A stretch of 33,703 nt of DNA, taken from NCBI GenBank assembly GCA_025449515.1, contig JANWJI010000043.1, forward strand, positions 1 to 33,703, written 5' to 3'. The translations under genes and the position numbers were made by a program. The notes below the pieces were generated by a model, which was given only the letters and a program-made list of their open reading frames with translations, ran no database searches and was not told where the DNA came from. This stretch comes from Nitrososphaeraceae archaeon (GTDB lineage: Archaea; Thermoproteota; Nitrososphaeria; Nitrososphaerales; Nitrososphaeraceae). Shown piece after piece: positions 18,202 through 27,346 of this stretch; position 1 is the stretch's first letter, and the number at the start of each line of letters is the position of its first letter.

Positions 18202-18279
18202 ATCAGGATTAATCATTAGATAACCTTAGAAAGAATATCGATTAATTTTACATAGAAAAACCTCTCAGAATGTTGTAAT

Positions 18280-18290
18280 TATTTATAAGT
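18280..18290 (+). promoter_or_regulatory. TATA box of the FMN reductase gene
   Basis: TATTTATAAGT, about 50 nt before ATG 18334, predicts a transcription start near 18310 and a leader of about 20-25 nt. Confidence 0.4.
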
Positions 18291-18333
18291 ATTAAACGAT
18301 AGGTAAAATAACCACATAAGCATTGATCCCTTT

Positions 18334-18933
18334 ATGCTGTTAAAGATATTGGGTGTCGGCGGCAGCATGCGAGAAACCTCACGCAGTACCCTCGCATTAA
18401 AGATCATATTGGAGGCTGGAAAGACATATGGTGCAGAAACTCGACTACTTGATTTGCGAAAACATCCTTTACCATTTTATGATCCTAACAGATATCATGA
18501 TGATACCGACAGACATGATATTCGAAGGATTACCGATGACGTGAATTGGGCTGACGCTCTAATACTAGCATCCCCAGATTATCACGGTTCTATGTCAGGT
18601 ACAATAAAGAATTTTCTCGATCATTTTTGGTGGGAGTTCGCGGGCAAAACATTTGCCTACGTTTGCACGTCACACGAAAGGGGCTTGACAGTCATGGATC
18701 AGATGCGGACAGCTGTGCGACAATGTTATGGATGGAGTATGCCATATGGAGCGGCGATTAATGGCGACCATGATTTTAATGAAAATGGAAACATAACAAA
18801 CCTTGCTGTGGAGAGACGCCTGAGAATGCTCGCTCGAGACTTGGTTATTTACGGTAGAATAATAAGAGAACAATTTCAAAATGATCTAGCTAGTAGTGAG
18901 GTTGCGACATTTGCGGCCCAGTATAGAAAGTAA
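18334..18933 (+). CDS. NADPH-dependent FMN reductase-like flavoprotein
   Basis: 199 residues with a flavodoxin-like fold. The FMN phosphate loop is GVGGSMRETSRST (residues 6-18), the dinucleotide-side loop is ASPDYHGSMSGTIKNFLDHF (about 87-106), where the family has TPEYNxSxPGxLKNxxD, and a central strand WADALILAS precedes it. Members (azo/quinone/chromate reductases, arsenic-resistance ArsH-like enzymes) use NAD(P)H and FMN to reduce quinones, dyes or metals in the cytoplasm; the true substrate cannot be read off. Length fits. The start follows a TATA box at normal distance. It is monocistronic, with 450 bp before the Hel308 gene. Confidence 0.87.
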   Translation: MLLKILGVGGSMRETSRSTLALKIILEAGKTYGAETRLLDLRKHPLPFYDPNRYHDDTDRHDIRRITDDVNWADALILASPDYHGSMSGTIKNFLDHFWWEFAGKTFAYVCTSHERGLTVMDQMRTAVRQCYGWSMPYGAAINGDHDFNENGNITNLAVERRLRMLARDLVIYGRIIREQFQNDLASSEVATFAAQYRK

Positions 18934-19346
18934 ATTAGCACAAGATCCAGCTAACATGGTCAGATACCTCTAGGGATGTTTTCCCCCAAGAATTAGTATA
19001 GCGAATCCTTCATATTTCTTGTAGATCCTATTTATCTTACATGGCTGGAGCAAATTCCTAATTAAATGTATATTCGATAAATAATTCAATCTAAAATGAC
19101 ATTTACGGCTACAAAAGATCTCTCATTTTATGGACTTTTTTTTGATTCTACATGTCAATAGCCTAGCTGCCATGTTAGTGGCCGAAGCGATACTCTTAAA
19201 ATTTATTCTCAATCTATAAGCACTTTACCATGTCGTCATTACTTTGTTCGATTTCATGAATTCAGCGACCTTGATAATATTAGACTATATACTTCTACTA
19301 AAAGGCACTTATCCGCAACTTAATTAAAGTTCACTCAGATTTGATG
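18934..19346. other. Intergenic, no gene recognised
   Basis: About 410 bp without a supported frame, repeat or RNA gene. The right end leads into the Hel308 promoter. Confidence 0.5.
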
Positions 19347-19356
19347 CTTTTTATAC
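19347..19356 (+). promoter_or_regulatory. TATA box of the Hel308 gene
   Basis: CTTTTTATAC is centred about 30 nt before ATG 19382. An AAGGTG ribosome-binding sequence lies at about 19371-19376. Transcript leader would be very short. Confidence 0.45.
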
Positions 19357-19381
19357 ACAATAATCATTAGAAGGTGTCAAT

Positions 19382-21520
19382 ATGGGTCTTGATTTAGATC
19401 AGAAGGTATCTTCGCTATTAATCTCTTTAGGATATCCTACATTATATCCCCCGCAGGAATTAGCTATATCCAAAGGGGTTTTAGAAGGTAAAAATTTGCT
19501 CATTACAACTCCAACCTCTAGTGGTAAGACGTTGGTGGCATTAATGGCAGCAATCAAGACAATCGAGAAGGGATTCAAAGTAGCATACCTAACTCCATTA
19601 CGAGCATTAGCAGCGGAAAAATGTGAGGATTTTCAAGTCCTCAATAATCTCAACATATTCAATCGAAAGGTTAAGATTGAATTAGCAGGTGGTGACTTCG
19701 ATTCTCAGGGCAAAGAACTAGCTAATGCTGACATTACAATATTGACCAATGAAAAAATGGATTCGCTGATGAGACATAGGTCAGATTGGATATCAGAAGT
19801 AGGGCTTTTTGTATTCGATGAAGTGCATTTCTTAGGTGACCGTGAGAGAGGTCCTGTGCTAGAGATGATGTTAACTACAATACGAAAAATCTATCCTCAA
19901 ATTCAGCTCTTAGTACTTAGTGCTACGGTCATTAATTCAGAGGACATAGCTTCTTGGCTTGGATGCGAATTGGTTGACAGTAAATGGAGACCTACGAAAT
20001 TAGTGGAGGGCGTATACCAGAATGGTAACATAAAAATGAGTGATGGTAGCCAGATAAAAATTAAATCCAATTGCGGATCTGCAATAGTCGATATCGTCCA
20101 AGATTCTATGGTGAACGGATATCAGACTTTAGTGTTTGCTGAAACTCGTAAATGTACTTCCTACCTTGCAAAGAAAGTAGAAGGAATCGTATACAAAAGT
20201 CTAGATGAGAACATTAGAAAAATGGCGTTAGAAGAGTCATCCAAGATCCGTTCTTATGGAGAAGATACAGAAATTACATCGACTCTTTCCCAACTGGTAT
20301 CCAAGGGAGTGGCGTTTCATCACGCAGGTATCGGATCATCTAGTAGGAAAATCATAGAGGAGTCATTCAAAAAAGGAATCGTCAAAATTCTATTTACCAC
20401 TCCAACACTCGCTGCTGGCGTGAATCTGCCTGCTAGACGGGTTATCTTGACAAATTTCTTACGCTATGATTCAGAGATTGGTAGTAGGTTACCCATCAGT
20501 GTCTTAGAATATAAACAAATAGCTGGCCGCGGGGGCAGACCAATGTATGACAAAAATGGAGAATCAATAATCATTGCTGGATCGAATTTTAATCGTGATG
20601 ATATTTACGATCATTATGTATTGGGTTCTCCCGAGCCAATAAGGTCACAACTTACAAATAATAGAACGATTAGGATACATGTTTTAAGCAATATAGTTAT
20701 GTTTCCTGGAATAAAGAAAAATGAAGTTATAGATATATTTCAAAATACATTGCTGGCACAATCTTGCAAGGAATCTACCTTGTCGTCCAAAATCATCAAT
20801 GCTTTGGATTATCTACAATCAGAACGATTGGTCAAAATGAGGAAGGAGAGATATATTGTAACGGAATTTGGAAAGAATATATCATTGTTATACATAGATC
20901 CTTCTACAGGGATAGAGTTTAGAAAAGCTATCGAATCGATTATAAAACCCAGCATAGAGAATCATACCTTAGGTTTTTTACATTTAATTACAAGCAGTGT
21001 GGACTTTTATCCACGCCTTGCACTAAGAAATAACGATTACGACACGCTATCTGAAATTTTCCTGCACGACGCAAATCAATTCATCTATCAGATTAATGAG
21101 TACGAAAGTTCGAGAAGCCTATGGGCGCTCTATGAATGGATCAATGAGAGTAGCGATAGGAAGCTGAGTGAGAGACTTGGAGTTGAACCGGGTGACATGT
21201 ATAGAATTGTGGAGACAAGCGAATGGTTGGCCTATTCGTTATACAAGGTCGCAAAGATCATTGGGCGCGAAGATTTGCTCAACGAAATATACAATTTAAG
21301 AATTAGAATAAAATATGGCATAAAAGAAGAGCTTATGTCCCTAATCCAATTCAGAGGGATAGGAAGGGTTAAGGCCAGGTCATTGTATAATGCTGGCATC
21401 ACAAACTCCACTGTCCTAGCAAATACTCCAGAATCAAAGTTATCTGCGATTCCTAAGATTGGAATAGCATTAGCTAGGATTTTGAAGAATGAACCAAAGG
21501 ATACGATGCTTCCTGCATAA
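19382..21520 (+). CDS. hel308: Hel308 (Hjm) DNA helicase
   Basis: 712 residues, superfamily 2 Ski2-like 3'-5' DNA helicase that acts at stalled replication forks. Motifs are complete: Q-like LYPPQELAI (21-29), motif I TPTSSGKT (43-50), Ia TPLRALAAEK (71-80), motif II DEVH (146-149), motif III SATV (near 185), motif IV region TLVFAETRK, motif V TPTLAAGVNLPARRVI and motif VI QIAGRGGRP. A winged helix and ratchet domain follow, and the C-terminal helix-hairpin-helix is visible as FRGIGRVKARSLYNAGI. Length matches archaeal Hel308 (about 700). ATG with an upstream AAGGTG supports the start. The GT4 gene follows after 110 nt. Confidence 0.95.
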   Translation: MGLDLDQKVSSLLISLGYPTLYPPQELAISKGVLEGKNLLITTPTSSGKTLVALMAAIKTIEKGFKVAYLTPLRALAAEKCEDFQVLNNLNIFNRKVKIELAGGDFDSQGKELANADITILTNEKMDSLMRHRSDWISEVGLFVFDEVHFLGDRERGPVLEMMLTTIRKIYPQIQLLVLSATVINSEDIASWLGCELVDSKWRPTKLVEGVYQNGNIKMSDGSQIKIKSNCGSAIVDIVQDSMVNGYQTLVFAETRKCTSYLAKKVEGIVYKSLDENIRKMALEESSKIRSYGEDTEITSTLSQLVSKGVAFHHAGIGSSSRKIIEESFKKGIVKILFTTPTLAAGVNLPARRVILTNFLRYDSEIGSRLPISVLEYKQIAGRGGRPMYDKNGESIIIAGSNFNRDDIYDHYVLGSPEPIRSQLTNNRTIRIHVLSNIVMFPGIKKNEVIDIFQNTLLAQSCKESTLSSKIINALDYLQSERLVKMRKERYIVTEFGKNISLLYIDPSTGIEFRKAIESIIKPSIENHTLGFLHLITSSVDFYPRLALRNNDYDTLSEIFLHDANQFIYQINEYESSRSLWALYEWINESSDRKLSERLGVEPGDMYRIVETSEWLAYSLYKVAKIIGREDLLNEIYNLRIRIKYGIKEELMSLIQFRGIGRVKARSLYNAGITNSTVLANTPESKLSAIPKIGIALARILKNEPKDTMLPA

Positions 21521-21629
21521 TGCCATTGGAAATATAGAGTTTATTTAAATAATCTAGACCAAAGTTTAGGGGTTATTCAATGTTGCAGTTATATAACAAA
21601 TCTTTTGTATTAACAGGACTGATAGATAT

Positions 21630-22652
21630 TTGCTAAATCTCGCAGACAATAGTACACTAATCCAAGCAATACTTGTCTCTTTTATCTCATTTGTGATAGT
21701 TGTATTTATGATGCCAAGAACAATCAGTTCATTAATCTCTAAAGGAAAGGTAGTAAAGGATTTCCATAAACCTGAATTGCCGCTCATACCTAGGCCGGCC
21801 GGACCCACATTGCTTGTAGGGATCGCATCGGCGGAAATAATCCTATTTTTGCTAACGTTCAATGCGAAAGTCATCGCAATTCTGCTAACTACAGTCATAG
21901 GATTTATTATTGGCCTGATTGACGATAAGCGGGTAATGCCGGGATCCTTTAAGCCACTCGCGTTAATATTAGCAGCTGTTCCCTTGATAGTTCTCGGAGC
22001 TTACGGTTCTCATCTGCATCTCATTTTTGGTGCAGTCTTCATTCCTCTGTTATACGTCCCACTAATCTTAGTTATAGTTCCTATTGTAGGAAACACAATT
22101 AATTCCATTGATGTATTAAATGGGGTCGCCAGTGGGTTTGTAATTATATGTACCATACCTCTTCTAATAAGTATTGCAATATTTGGTAGCAATGACGTGT
22201 TCGTGGCAGCTCTACCATTATTATTCGGAACATTAGCATTATACAGATTTCATAAGTATCCCAGCAAGATCTTTCCCGGTGATTCGGGAACTTTGTTAAT
22301 TGGGTCAATGTACGGCGCTATTGCTATAGCTGGAAATTCAGAAGTGATAGGAGTTATCTCGTTGCTACCCGCAGTTATGAATTCTTTCCTTTTTCTAGCC
22401 AGCGTGAAGAAAATAGTCGAACACAGACAAGTTAAGGCCAGGCCCACTGTATTAATGGAGGATTATAAATTGGCGGCATCAAAGGAAAGGGATGCGCCTA
22501 CTACCCTTTTAAGATTAATCCTTGCACGTGGACCTCTGTCAGAAAAACAGATTGTTGGTCAGGTTTTTAAGCTAGGAATATTCTCTTCCATTTTAGCTGT
22601 GATCTCGATAATTATTCAATATTACTTTGTTACTGGACTAATCCCCAAATGA
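21630..22652 (+). CDS. GT4-family UDP-GlcNAc-1-phosphate transferase (AglH/Alg7-like)
   Basis: 340 residues, about ten membrane helices, from TTG 21630. The family (MraY/WecA/DPAGT1) transfers a sugar-1-phosphate from a UDP-sugar to a polyprenyl phosphate, the first step of lipid-linked glycan assembly; in archaea this starts N-glycosylation. Active-site parts are present: the Asp-Asp pair in GLIDDKRVMPG (98-99), NSIDVLNGVASG (158-169, with the Mg-binding Asp and sugar-binding Asn), and FPGDSGTLLIG (215-225). The cytoplasmic C-terminal loop ends in KLAASKERDAPTTLL. The small membrane protein gene overlaps its stop by 4 nt (ATGA), so the two are translationally coupled. The many sequon-rich exported proteins in the window fit an active N-glycosylation pathway. 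Confidence 0.88.
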   Translation: MLNLADNSTLIQAILVSFISFVIVVFMMPRTISSLISKGKVVKDFHKPELPLIPRPAGPTLLVGIASAEIILFLLTFNAKVIAILLTTVIGFIIGLIDDKRVMPGSFKPLALILAAVPLIVLGAYGSHLHLIFGAVFIPLLYVPLILVIVPIVGNTINSIDVLNGVASGFVIICTIPLLISIAIFGSNDVFVAALPLLFGTLALYRFHKYPSKIFPGDSGTLLIGSMYGAIAIAGNSEVIGVISLLPAVMNSFLFLASVKKIVEHRQVKARPTVLMEDYKLAASKERDAPTTLLRLILARGPLSEKQIVGQVFKLGIFSSILAVISIIIQYYFVTGLIPK

Positions 22653-22885
22653 AAAATGCTGGTCTTATGGCATTCATTACCTTAATGTGGATAATGATAT
22701 TAGCTGCGGCTGCTCTTCTTGTGATGGTTGTAGCTCCTATGGAGCTTGTCCTGCTTCGTAACGGAGCCAATAGGACTGTGGTATCCACAATTCAAGCATC
22801 TATTTCCATTATTGTGGTCATGATGTTAATACTATTTCTAAGCAAGTTTAAGAAGATCTATGTAAGGCGAAATCTCAAAATTTAG
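22649..22885 (+). CDS. Small two-helix membrane protein coupled to the GT4 gene
   Basis: 78 residues. Two hydrophobic stretches (FITLMWIMILAAAALLVMVV, 9-28, and ISIIVVMMLILFLSKF, 52-67) joined by a loop with ELVLLRNGANRTVVS, ending in a basic tail (KKIYVRRNLKI). Its ATG overlaps the transferase stop codon (ATGA), so it is probably co-translated and may work with the transferase in the membrane. Family not recognised. Confidence 0.7.
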   Translation: MKNAGLMAFITLMWIMILAAAALLVMVVAPMELVLLRNGANRTVVSTIQASISIIVVMMLILFLSKFKKIYVRRNLKI

Positions 22886-23198
22886 AGGCAAAGTAATAGT
22901 CCAGTCAAGAGCTATTTTCTAGAATAAGAGATATCAATATCTGCCTTGCCATTCTCTTTATTGTTAAATTGGCCTTGCAACATCATAATTTGTTCGATTA
23001 TATGAATATCATAGAGTTAAATGTGTACTTGGGATAACTATATTGGGGTTATAATTATGCCTGTAGTCACAGATACAAGATTAGAGATGAGGTACTTGTA
23101 GATGCGACTAAGATTGAATATACAGTTTGGTGTTCAATCTGATGGCTCGCAAGAAACGTCACTACTTGCTTACAATTTGATTCTATATTCCACGCGCA
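22886..23198. other. Convergent intergenic region
   Basis: 313 bp between converging genes. Only a 14-codon frame (ATG 23057) occurs; no terminator hairpin or RNA gene is clear. Confidence 0.45.
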
Positions 23199-24107
23199 TT
23201 ACTCTTTCAAAGAATTACTCCGGAGTTTTTTTCTCTTTGATGGATTAGGATTATGACCTACATAGTCACTCAGAGATTTTATCATAGTTCCCATCCTGTA
23301 ACTATTTGGCATTACATCAGTACTGACTGCATTATCCTCGAGTACTTTCTTTGTAGATGGACCAACAACTGTAACAATAACAAAATTGTTTAACGATGAC
23401 TTGAGGGACTGTCTTAAATTGTTTTTTTCTGCAATTATAAATAGCTCTTTGGCCGCTGGTGGACTTGTAAAGGTTATGACATCGATAATCCCTTTATTTA
23501 CGTCTTCTATAAGTTTGATGACCTTTGATTCATCTGGAGGAAGACAGCTGAATCCCATCTCCCGTAAGATTGTCGCACTTTCATTGTCAAGCTGATAGGA
23601 ATATTTGTAGATTGTCAGCTCAAACAATTCTGCCCCTGCCCGGCTAAGCTCATCTACAAAGCATTTTGAATAGGATCCATGCCATAGAATGCCTATCTTC
23701 TTGCCCGTCATACCATATACTTTTAGTAGGTTCAAGATTCCTTCTGTAGTGTTTTCATGTGGGATCAGTTTAGTATGGATATCATATTTTGCTAATACCG
23801 CTTGTGGTTTTGCGCTTCGAGCGATTATTGATACGGCTTTCAAAGCATCCCTCAACTTTTCTCCCACTCCAAGTCTCTTAGCAATAGACATAAGAGAGTA
23901 GATGCCTGGGCCAGACATGAATATCAAGAAGTCAGGACGTTCGAAAATATTGTCAATAAATTTCTTAATTTCTTCGACATCTCGTGTTGCATTTATTCCC
24001 ACGGTGGGTGCAAAGTATGGCTGGCCTCCAAATGCTATTATCAATCGAGCCAGCTCAGAGGCTCTTCTACTAGCCGTAACGGCTACCGTTAAACCTTTCA
24101 ATGACAT
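23199..24107 (-). CDS. hemD: Uroporphyrinogen-III synthase
   Basis: 302 residues. The enzyme closes hydroxymethylbilane into uroporphyrinogen III with inversion of ring D, in the route to heme, siroheme and cobalamin. The two-domain HemD pattern is visible: the N-terminal KGLTVAVTASRRASELARLI (4-23), FIDNIFERPDFLIFMSGPGI (about 50-69, the W/F-x-x-FTS-like strand), then in domain two YDIHTKLIPHENTTEGILNL, GKKIGILWHGSYSKCF and VDVITFTSPPAAKELF, the last with the conserved F-T-S-x-x-A site. Length is slightly long, with a basic C-terminal tail (PNPSKRKKLRSN). Start ATG 24107 agrees with the family's short N-terminus. The window does not show other hem genes. Confidence 0.88.
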   Translation of the reverse strand: MSLKGLTVAVTASRRASELARLIIAFGGQPYFAPTVGINATRDVEEIKKFIDNIFERPDFLIFMSGPGIYSLMSIAKRLGVGEKLRDALKAVSIIARSAKPQAVLAKYDIHTKLIPHENTTEGILNLLKVYGMTGKKIGILWHGSYSKCFVDELSRAGAELFELTIYKYSYQLDNESATILREMGFSCLPPDESKVIKLIEDVNKGIIDVITFTSPPAAKELFIIAEKNNLRQSLKSSLNNFVIVTVVGPSTKKVLEDNAVSTDVMPNSYRMGTMIKSLSDYVGHNPNPSKRKKLRSNSLKE

Positions 24108-24542
24108 ATAATATTACATTTGATAAGCATATGTAAATAAATAAATAATAATAATAATAATATCAATTCAATGATTCAGATTAGATCAGTCTAATCCATG
24201 GTGTATAGCTTCGTAAATAATATGATTTTGTATAGCTTTTCGGCACAGAGAGAAATTAGAAAGTCTCAAATACTTTCTTATTTCTCTCCTGTGAGCCTAT
24301 TCGTAATCGTCAATGAATTCTTTTTGTTATGCATATAAATCATTTAGGTAACAACGTTAACTGATAGGGCAAAACTGTAAATATTATTCTATACGGTCTA
24401 ATCTACAATAAAAATTGTTACTCCCACGATAAGATGATTAGTGGTCAGGGTTTCCGCTAGATCGTGATGAGGCTGGTTAGGTTTAATCTGATTTTGTCAT
24501 TAAAAGCACTCATGTAATGTAACTTCTGGCTTATATAATACA
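24108..24542. other. valS-hemD intergenic region with a long stem-loop
   Basis: 435 bp with no gene. It contains a seven-unit trinucleotide run (ATA/ATT type) near 24141-24161 and the stem-loop at 24244-24293 described separately. The promoter of hemD (minus) must lie in its left part. Confidence 0.5.
24244..24293. other. Near-perfect stem-loop, 17-bp arms
   Basis: GAGAGAAATTAGAAAGT (24248-24264) pairs with ACTTTCTTATTTCTCTC (24272-24288) with a single mismatch and a 7-nt loop. CACAG (24244-24248) and CTGTG (24289-24293) can add a lower stem after a small bulge. It lies 140 nt before the hemD start and 250 nt after the valS stop, both on the minus strand. It could be a 3' end element of valS, a leader structure for hemD, or a small RNA. 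Confidence 0.75.
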
Positions 24543-26900
24543 CTAACTGTTTAGATTATGCATTTTTCGTAAATCTGGAGCAAACGATATAAGAGTAGTG
24601 GGTACCGCAATCTGAATCGGATCTTTTAGCGACAACGGTTTTCCTGTTTCAGGCGAAATCGTTCCCTTTTTTTTCGTCCACACCATAGAATTAAATTCTA
24701 GAATCGGTTTGGTATATTTTGTTAGATCTTGATATTCTGTCCCTGACTTTGGCATCTTCTGTAAATGAATGCTCTTATCAGAATACATTTTTGTCCAAAT
24801 CTCTTCCGTAATAAAAGGACAAATTGGAGAGAGCAGCAAAAGTATTGTAGATAAGCATTTATTTATAGTCGAGATTGCAGACTCATGACCATATTTATGT
24901 TCATTCTCATAAACACGCCATTTAACCATTTCTAAGTAATGCGAGGCAAACAAGTTCCATGTGAAGTCTCTTATTGCGTTTGCAGGAATAAAAAAGTTAT
25001 AATCATTATATCCGAGCTCGCATTCCTTGACTAATTTTGACAGCTCTCCCAAAATCCACTTATCTGAGTCATCGAGGTGTCGCGGTAAATCATAAATTAT
25101 CTTAAAAGAAGAAACAAATCTTGCTAAATTCCACAACTTTGAGAGAAAATTCTTCGATATTGCGATTCTTTGTTCAGAGCATCTAAAATCCTGTCCCAAA
25201 TTACCTTCTGTAGCAGACCAAAATCGAAACGCATCTGCGCCATACCTGTGAATAATTGGAAATGGATCTATGACATTTCCCTTGCTCTTACTCATTTTTT
25301 CACCTTTCTCATCTACACCATAACCCATTATCCAAGCCTCAGACCACGGTAATTGATCGGTTTGTTGGAAGCAGCGTAACATACTATAATAAAGCCAAGT
25401 CCTTATGATATCTTTGGCCTGTGGTCTCAGATTTGTGGGATAGAGGTAGTCATATAATTTTTGATCTCGTAGATATCTTGTGATAAATAGTGGAGTGATA
25501 CTAGAGTCCATCCATGTATCAAATATCCGGTCCTCTCCAGTGAACTCTTTGCTTCCGCATTTACTGCAGTTTTCGAACGGAGGCTTTTCCTTCCAAGGTC
25601 TATAGTATTGACCGGCCTCTGGAAGATTCGGGGTTTTGCAAATATTACAGAACCAGATAGGAATTTCTGTCCCGTAAAATCTCCGTCTTGAAATTGGCCA
25701 ATCGATTGAAACTGAGTCCAGCCAGCTATTCAATATTTGTCGATGTATCTCAGGATGGAATTTTATTTTCGATGCGAGTTTTTTCAGTTTTGGGATATAA
25801 CTCATCTGCTTTAGATAATAGTCTTGCATAGATAGTATTTCAATGGGAGTTCTACTACGTTCACAGATAGGTGTTCGATGCATAATGTTTTCTTCTCTTT
25901 CGATACGTTGATCCTTTTTAAGATCCTCAATAATTCTAGATCTAGCCTGAGATATTCTAAGGTTGGCGTATGGTTTGGCTAATTCAGTTGTAGTTCCAAG
26001 CTCAGTTAACGATACTATTTCTTCAAGTCCCAGTTCTCGAAAAAGCTGGACATCATTTTGATCACCGTAGCTACAAACCATTACCGCACCAGAACCAAAG
26101 TCTGGATTTGCTGTCCGGTGAGCAAGGATTTCAACTTCTCTATCGAAAATAGGTAAGATCACATGCTTGCCTATGAGCTCCGTATAACGATTATCTTCTG
26201 AGTTCACTATTATTGCTTGACAAGCAAAGAGGAGTTCTGGCCTTGTGGAAGCTACAATTATTGTTCCTGTCTCTTTGATATTAAATTTCATATAGATAAG
26301 TTTGGTAGGAATTTCTTGATACGTGATTTCTGCATCGGCCAGGGTAGTACCGCAATCGTAGCAGTAATTATTGGGCCTGTTTGCTATGTATATTAGATCC
26401 CTTCTCCACAAATTTATGAAAGTACTCTGAGTCAATGATCTAAATTCAGTAGAGTCTGTTCTATAGTACTCGTCAAAATTCCCACTTATCCCCATATCCT
26501 TCATTATTTGAATCATCTCTGATTCAAGATCGTCCAGCGCTTGCTTGCAAAGGTCGAGAAATTTTTCTCTGTCAGTCTTCCGCATTTGAATCTTATATTT
26601 TTTTTCGGTATAAATCTCAACAGGTAGGCCATTCCTATCGATGCCTATAGGAAAGAATACACAATAATCCTTCATTCGGGCGGCCCTAGCGATCATATCT
26701 ATCTGGGCATAGTGGGCCGCTGCTCCGATGTGCCATGGTCTACCGGAGGGATATGGCGGCGGAGTGTCAATTACGAAAGGTATGCTGTTTTGACCGATGA
26801 TTGAGAAACCATAGACATTATCTTCGCGCCATTTATCTAGAATTTTCAGCTCTAGCGAAGGATCCCATGATGTAGACTCAATTTTATGGTTTTCGTTCAT
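24543..26900 (-). CDS. valS: Valyl-tRNA synthetase
   Basis: 785 residues, class Ia aminoacyl-tRNA synthetase. The Rossmann core has DTPPPYPSGRPWHIG (45-59), holding the HIGH-equivalent HIGA, and PIGIDRNGLPVEIYTEKKY (84-102), then KMSKS at 535-539 (GEKMSKSKGNVIDP). An editing domain lies in about 190-330. Zinc-binding pairs CYDC (180-183), CNIC (418-421) and CSKC (445-448) are visible. DWPISRRRFYGTEIPIW is the ValRS form of the WxISRQ motif, and DIIRTWLYYSMLR supports valine over isoleucine or leucine. The C-terminal anticodon domain is shortened compared with bacterial ValRS and lacks the coiled-coil tail, as usual for archaea. Start ATG 26900. It is divergent from a small membrane gene 36 nt away. 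Confidence 0.93.
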   Translation of the reverse strand: MNENHKIESTSWDPSLELKILDKWREDNVYGFSIIGQNSIPFVIDTPPPYPSGRPWHIGAAAHYAQIDMIARAARMKDYCVFFPIGIDRNGLPVEIYTEKKYKIQMRKTDREKFLDLCKQALDDLESEMIQIMKDMGISGNFDEYYRTDSTEFRSLTQSTFINLWRRDLIYIANRPNNYCYDCGTTLADAEITYQEIPTKLIYMKFNIKETGTIIVASTRPELLFACQAIIVNSEDNRYTELIGKHVILPIFDREVEILAHRTANPDFGSGAVMVCSYGDQNDVQLFRELGLEEIVSLTELGTTTELAKPYANLRISQARSRIIEDLKKDQRIEREENIMHRTPICERSRTPIEILSMQDYYLKQMSYIPKLKKLASKIKFHPEIHRQILNSWLDSVSIDWPISRRRFYGTEIPIWFCNICKTPNLPEAGQYYRPWKEKPPFENCSKCGSKEFTGEDRIFDTWMDSSITPLFITRYLRDQKLYDYLYPTNLRPQAKDIIRTWLYYSMLRCFQQTDQLPWSEAWIMGYGVDEKGEKMSKSKGNVIDPFPIIHRYGADAFRFWSATEGNLGQDFRCSEQRIAISKNFLSKLWNLARFVSSFKIIYDLPRHLDDSDKWILGELSKLVKECELGYNDYNFFIPANAIRDFTWNLFASHYLEMVKWRVYENEHKYGHESAISTINKCLSTILLLLSPICPFITEEIWTKMYSDKSIHLQKMPKSGTEYQDLTKYTKPILEFNSMVWTKKKGTISPETGKPLSLKDPIQIAVPTTLISFAPDLRKMHNLNS

Positions 26901-26936
26901 GTTTTAGCAACATATCAATTACCGTTATTAACGTTA

Positions 26937-27185
26937 ATGACATCACTATCCTTGATGAATGGTGTTCTGCTGCTGAAAGGATCTATCATGCTAATGACTG
27001 TTTTATTTTACCTATTTGTTATGAGTATTTCCATTTTTTCCACTATTATTTTCATAACTCCAAAACTTTCTGGACAGATTGCATTATTCTCTATCGTCAT
27101 AGCTATGATTCCCCCTTCAATTCTAACTATATTTTTTTTGAAAAGAATAATCAGATCGCGTTTCGTAATACGACTGTGGAGGTAG
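26937..27185 (+). CDS. Small membrane protein, unknown
   Basis: 82 residues from ATG 26937. The frame extends back to ATG 26886 inside valS, but the later ATG avoids overlap with the valS start. Two strong hydrophobic stretches (MLMTVLFYLFVMSISIFSTI and QIALFSIVIAMIPPSILTIF) are followed by a basic tail (KRIIRSRFVIRLWR). Hydrophobicity favours this frame over the antiparallel one on the same bases. Head-to-head with valS. No family recognised. Confidence 0.5.
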   Translation: MTSLSLMNGVLLLKGSIMLMTVLFYLFVMSISIFSTIIFITPKLSGQIALFSIVIAMIPPSILTIFFLKRIIRSRFVIRLWR

Positions 27186-27346
27186 ACCATTTTGATTTTT
27201 AGTTTCGGCGTGTTCAAATACATGTGCTTTATACTAAGTGTGACTGTATCGTTCTCTAGCAGGTAAGTTATCGTACAGTATACTGGGCACCAAAGGTCTC
27301 AACTACATTTGAAAAACGTGGATTAAGAACTCAAATAAAACAGACG

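Noticed and set aside
24430..24495. Possible C/D-box small RNA (GTGATGA ... CTGA)
   Set aside because: Only one C/D half is plausible; the first half lacks a D' box, and no terminal stem is seen.
27008..27223. Minus-strand 71-codon frame
   Set aside because: Shadow of the hydrophobic plus-strand membrane protein.
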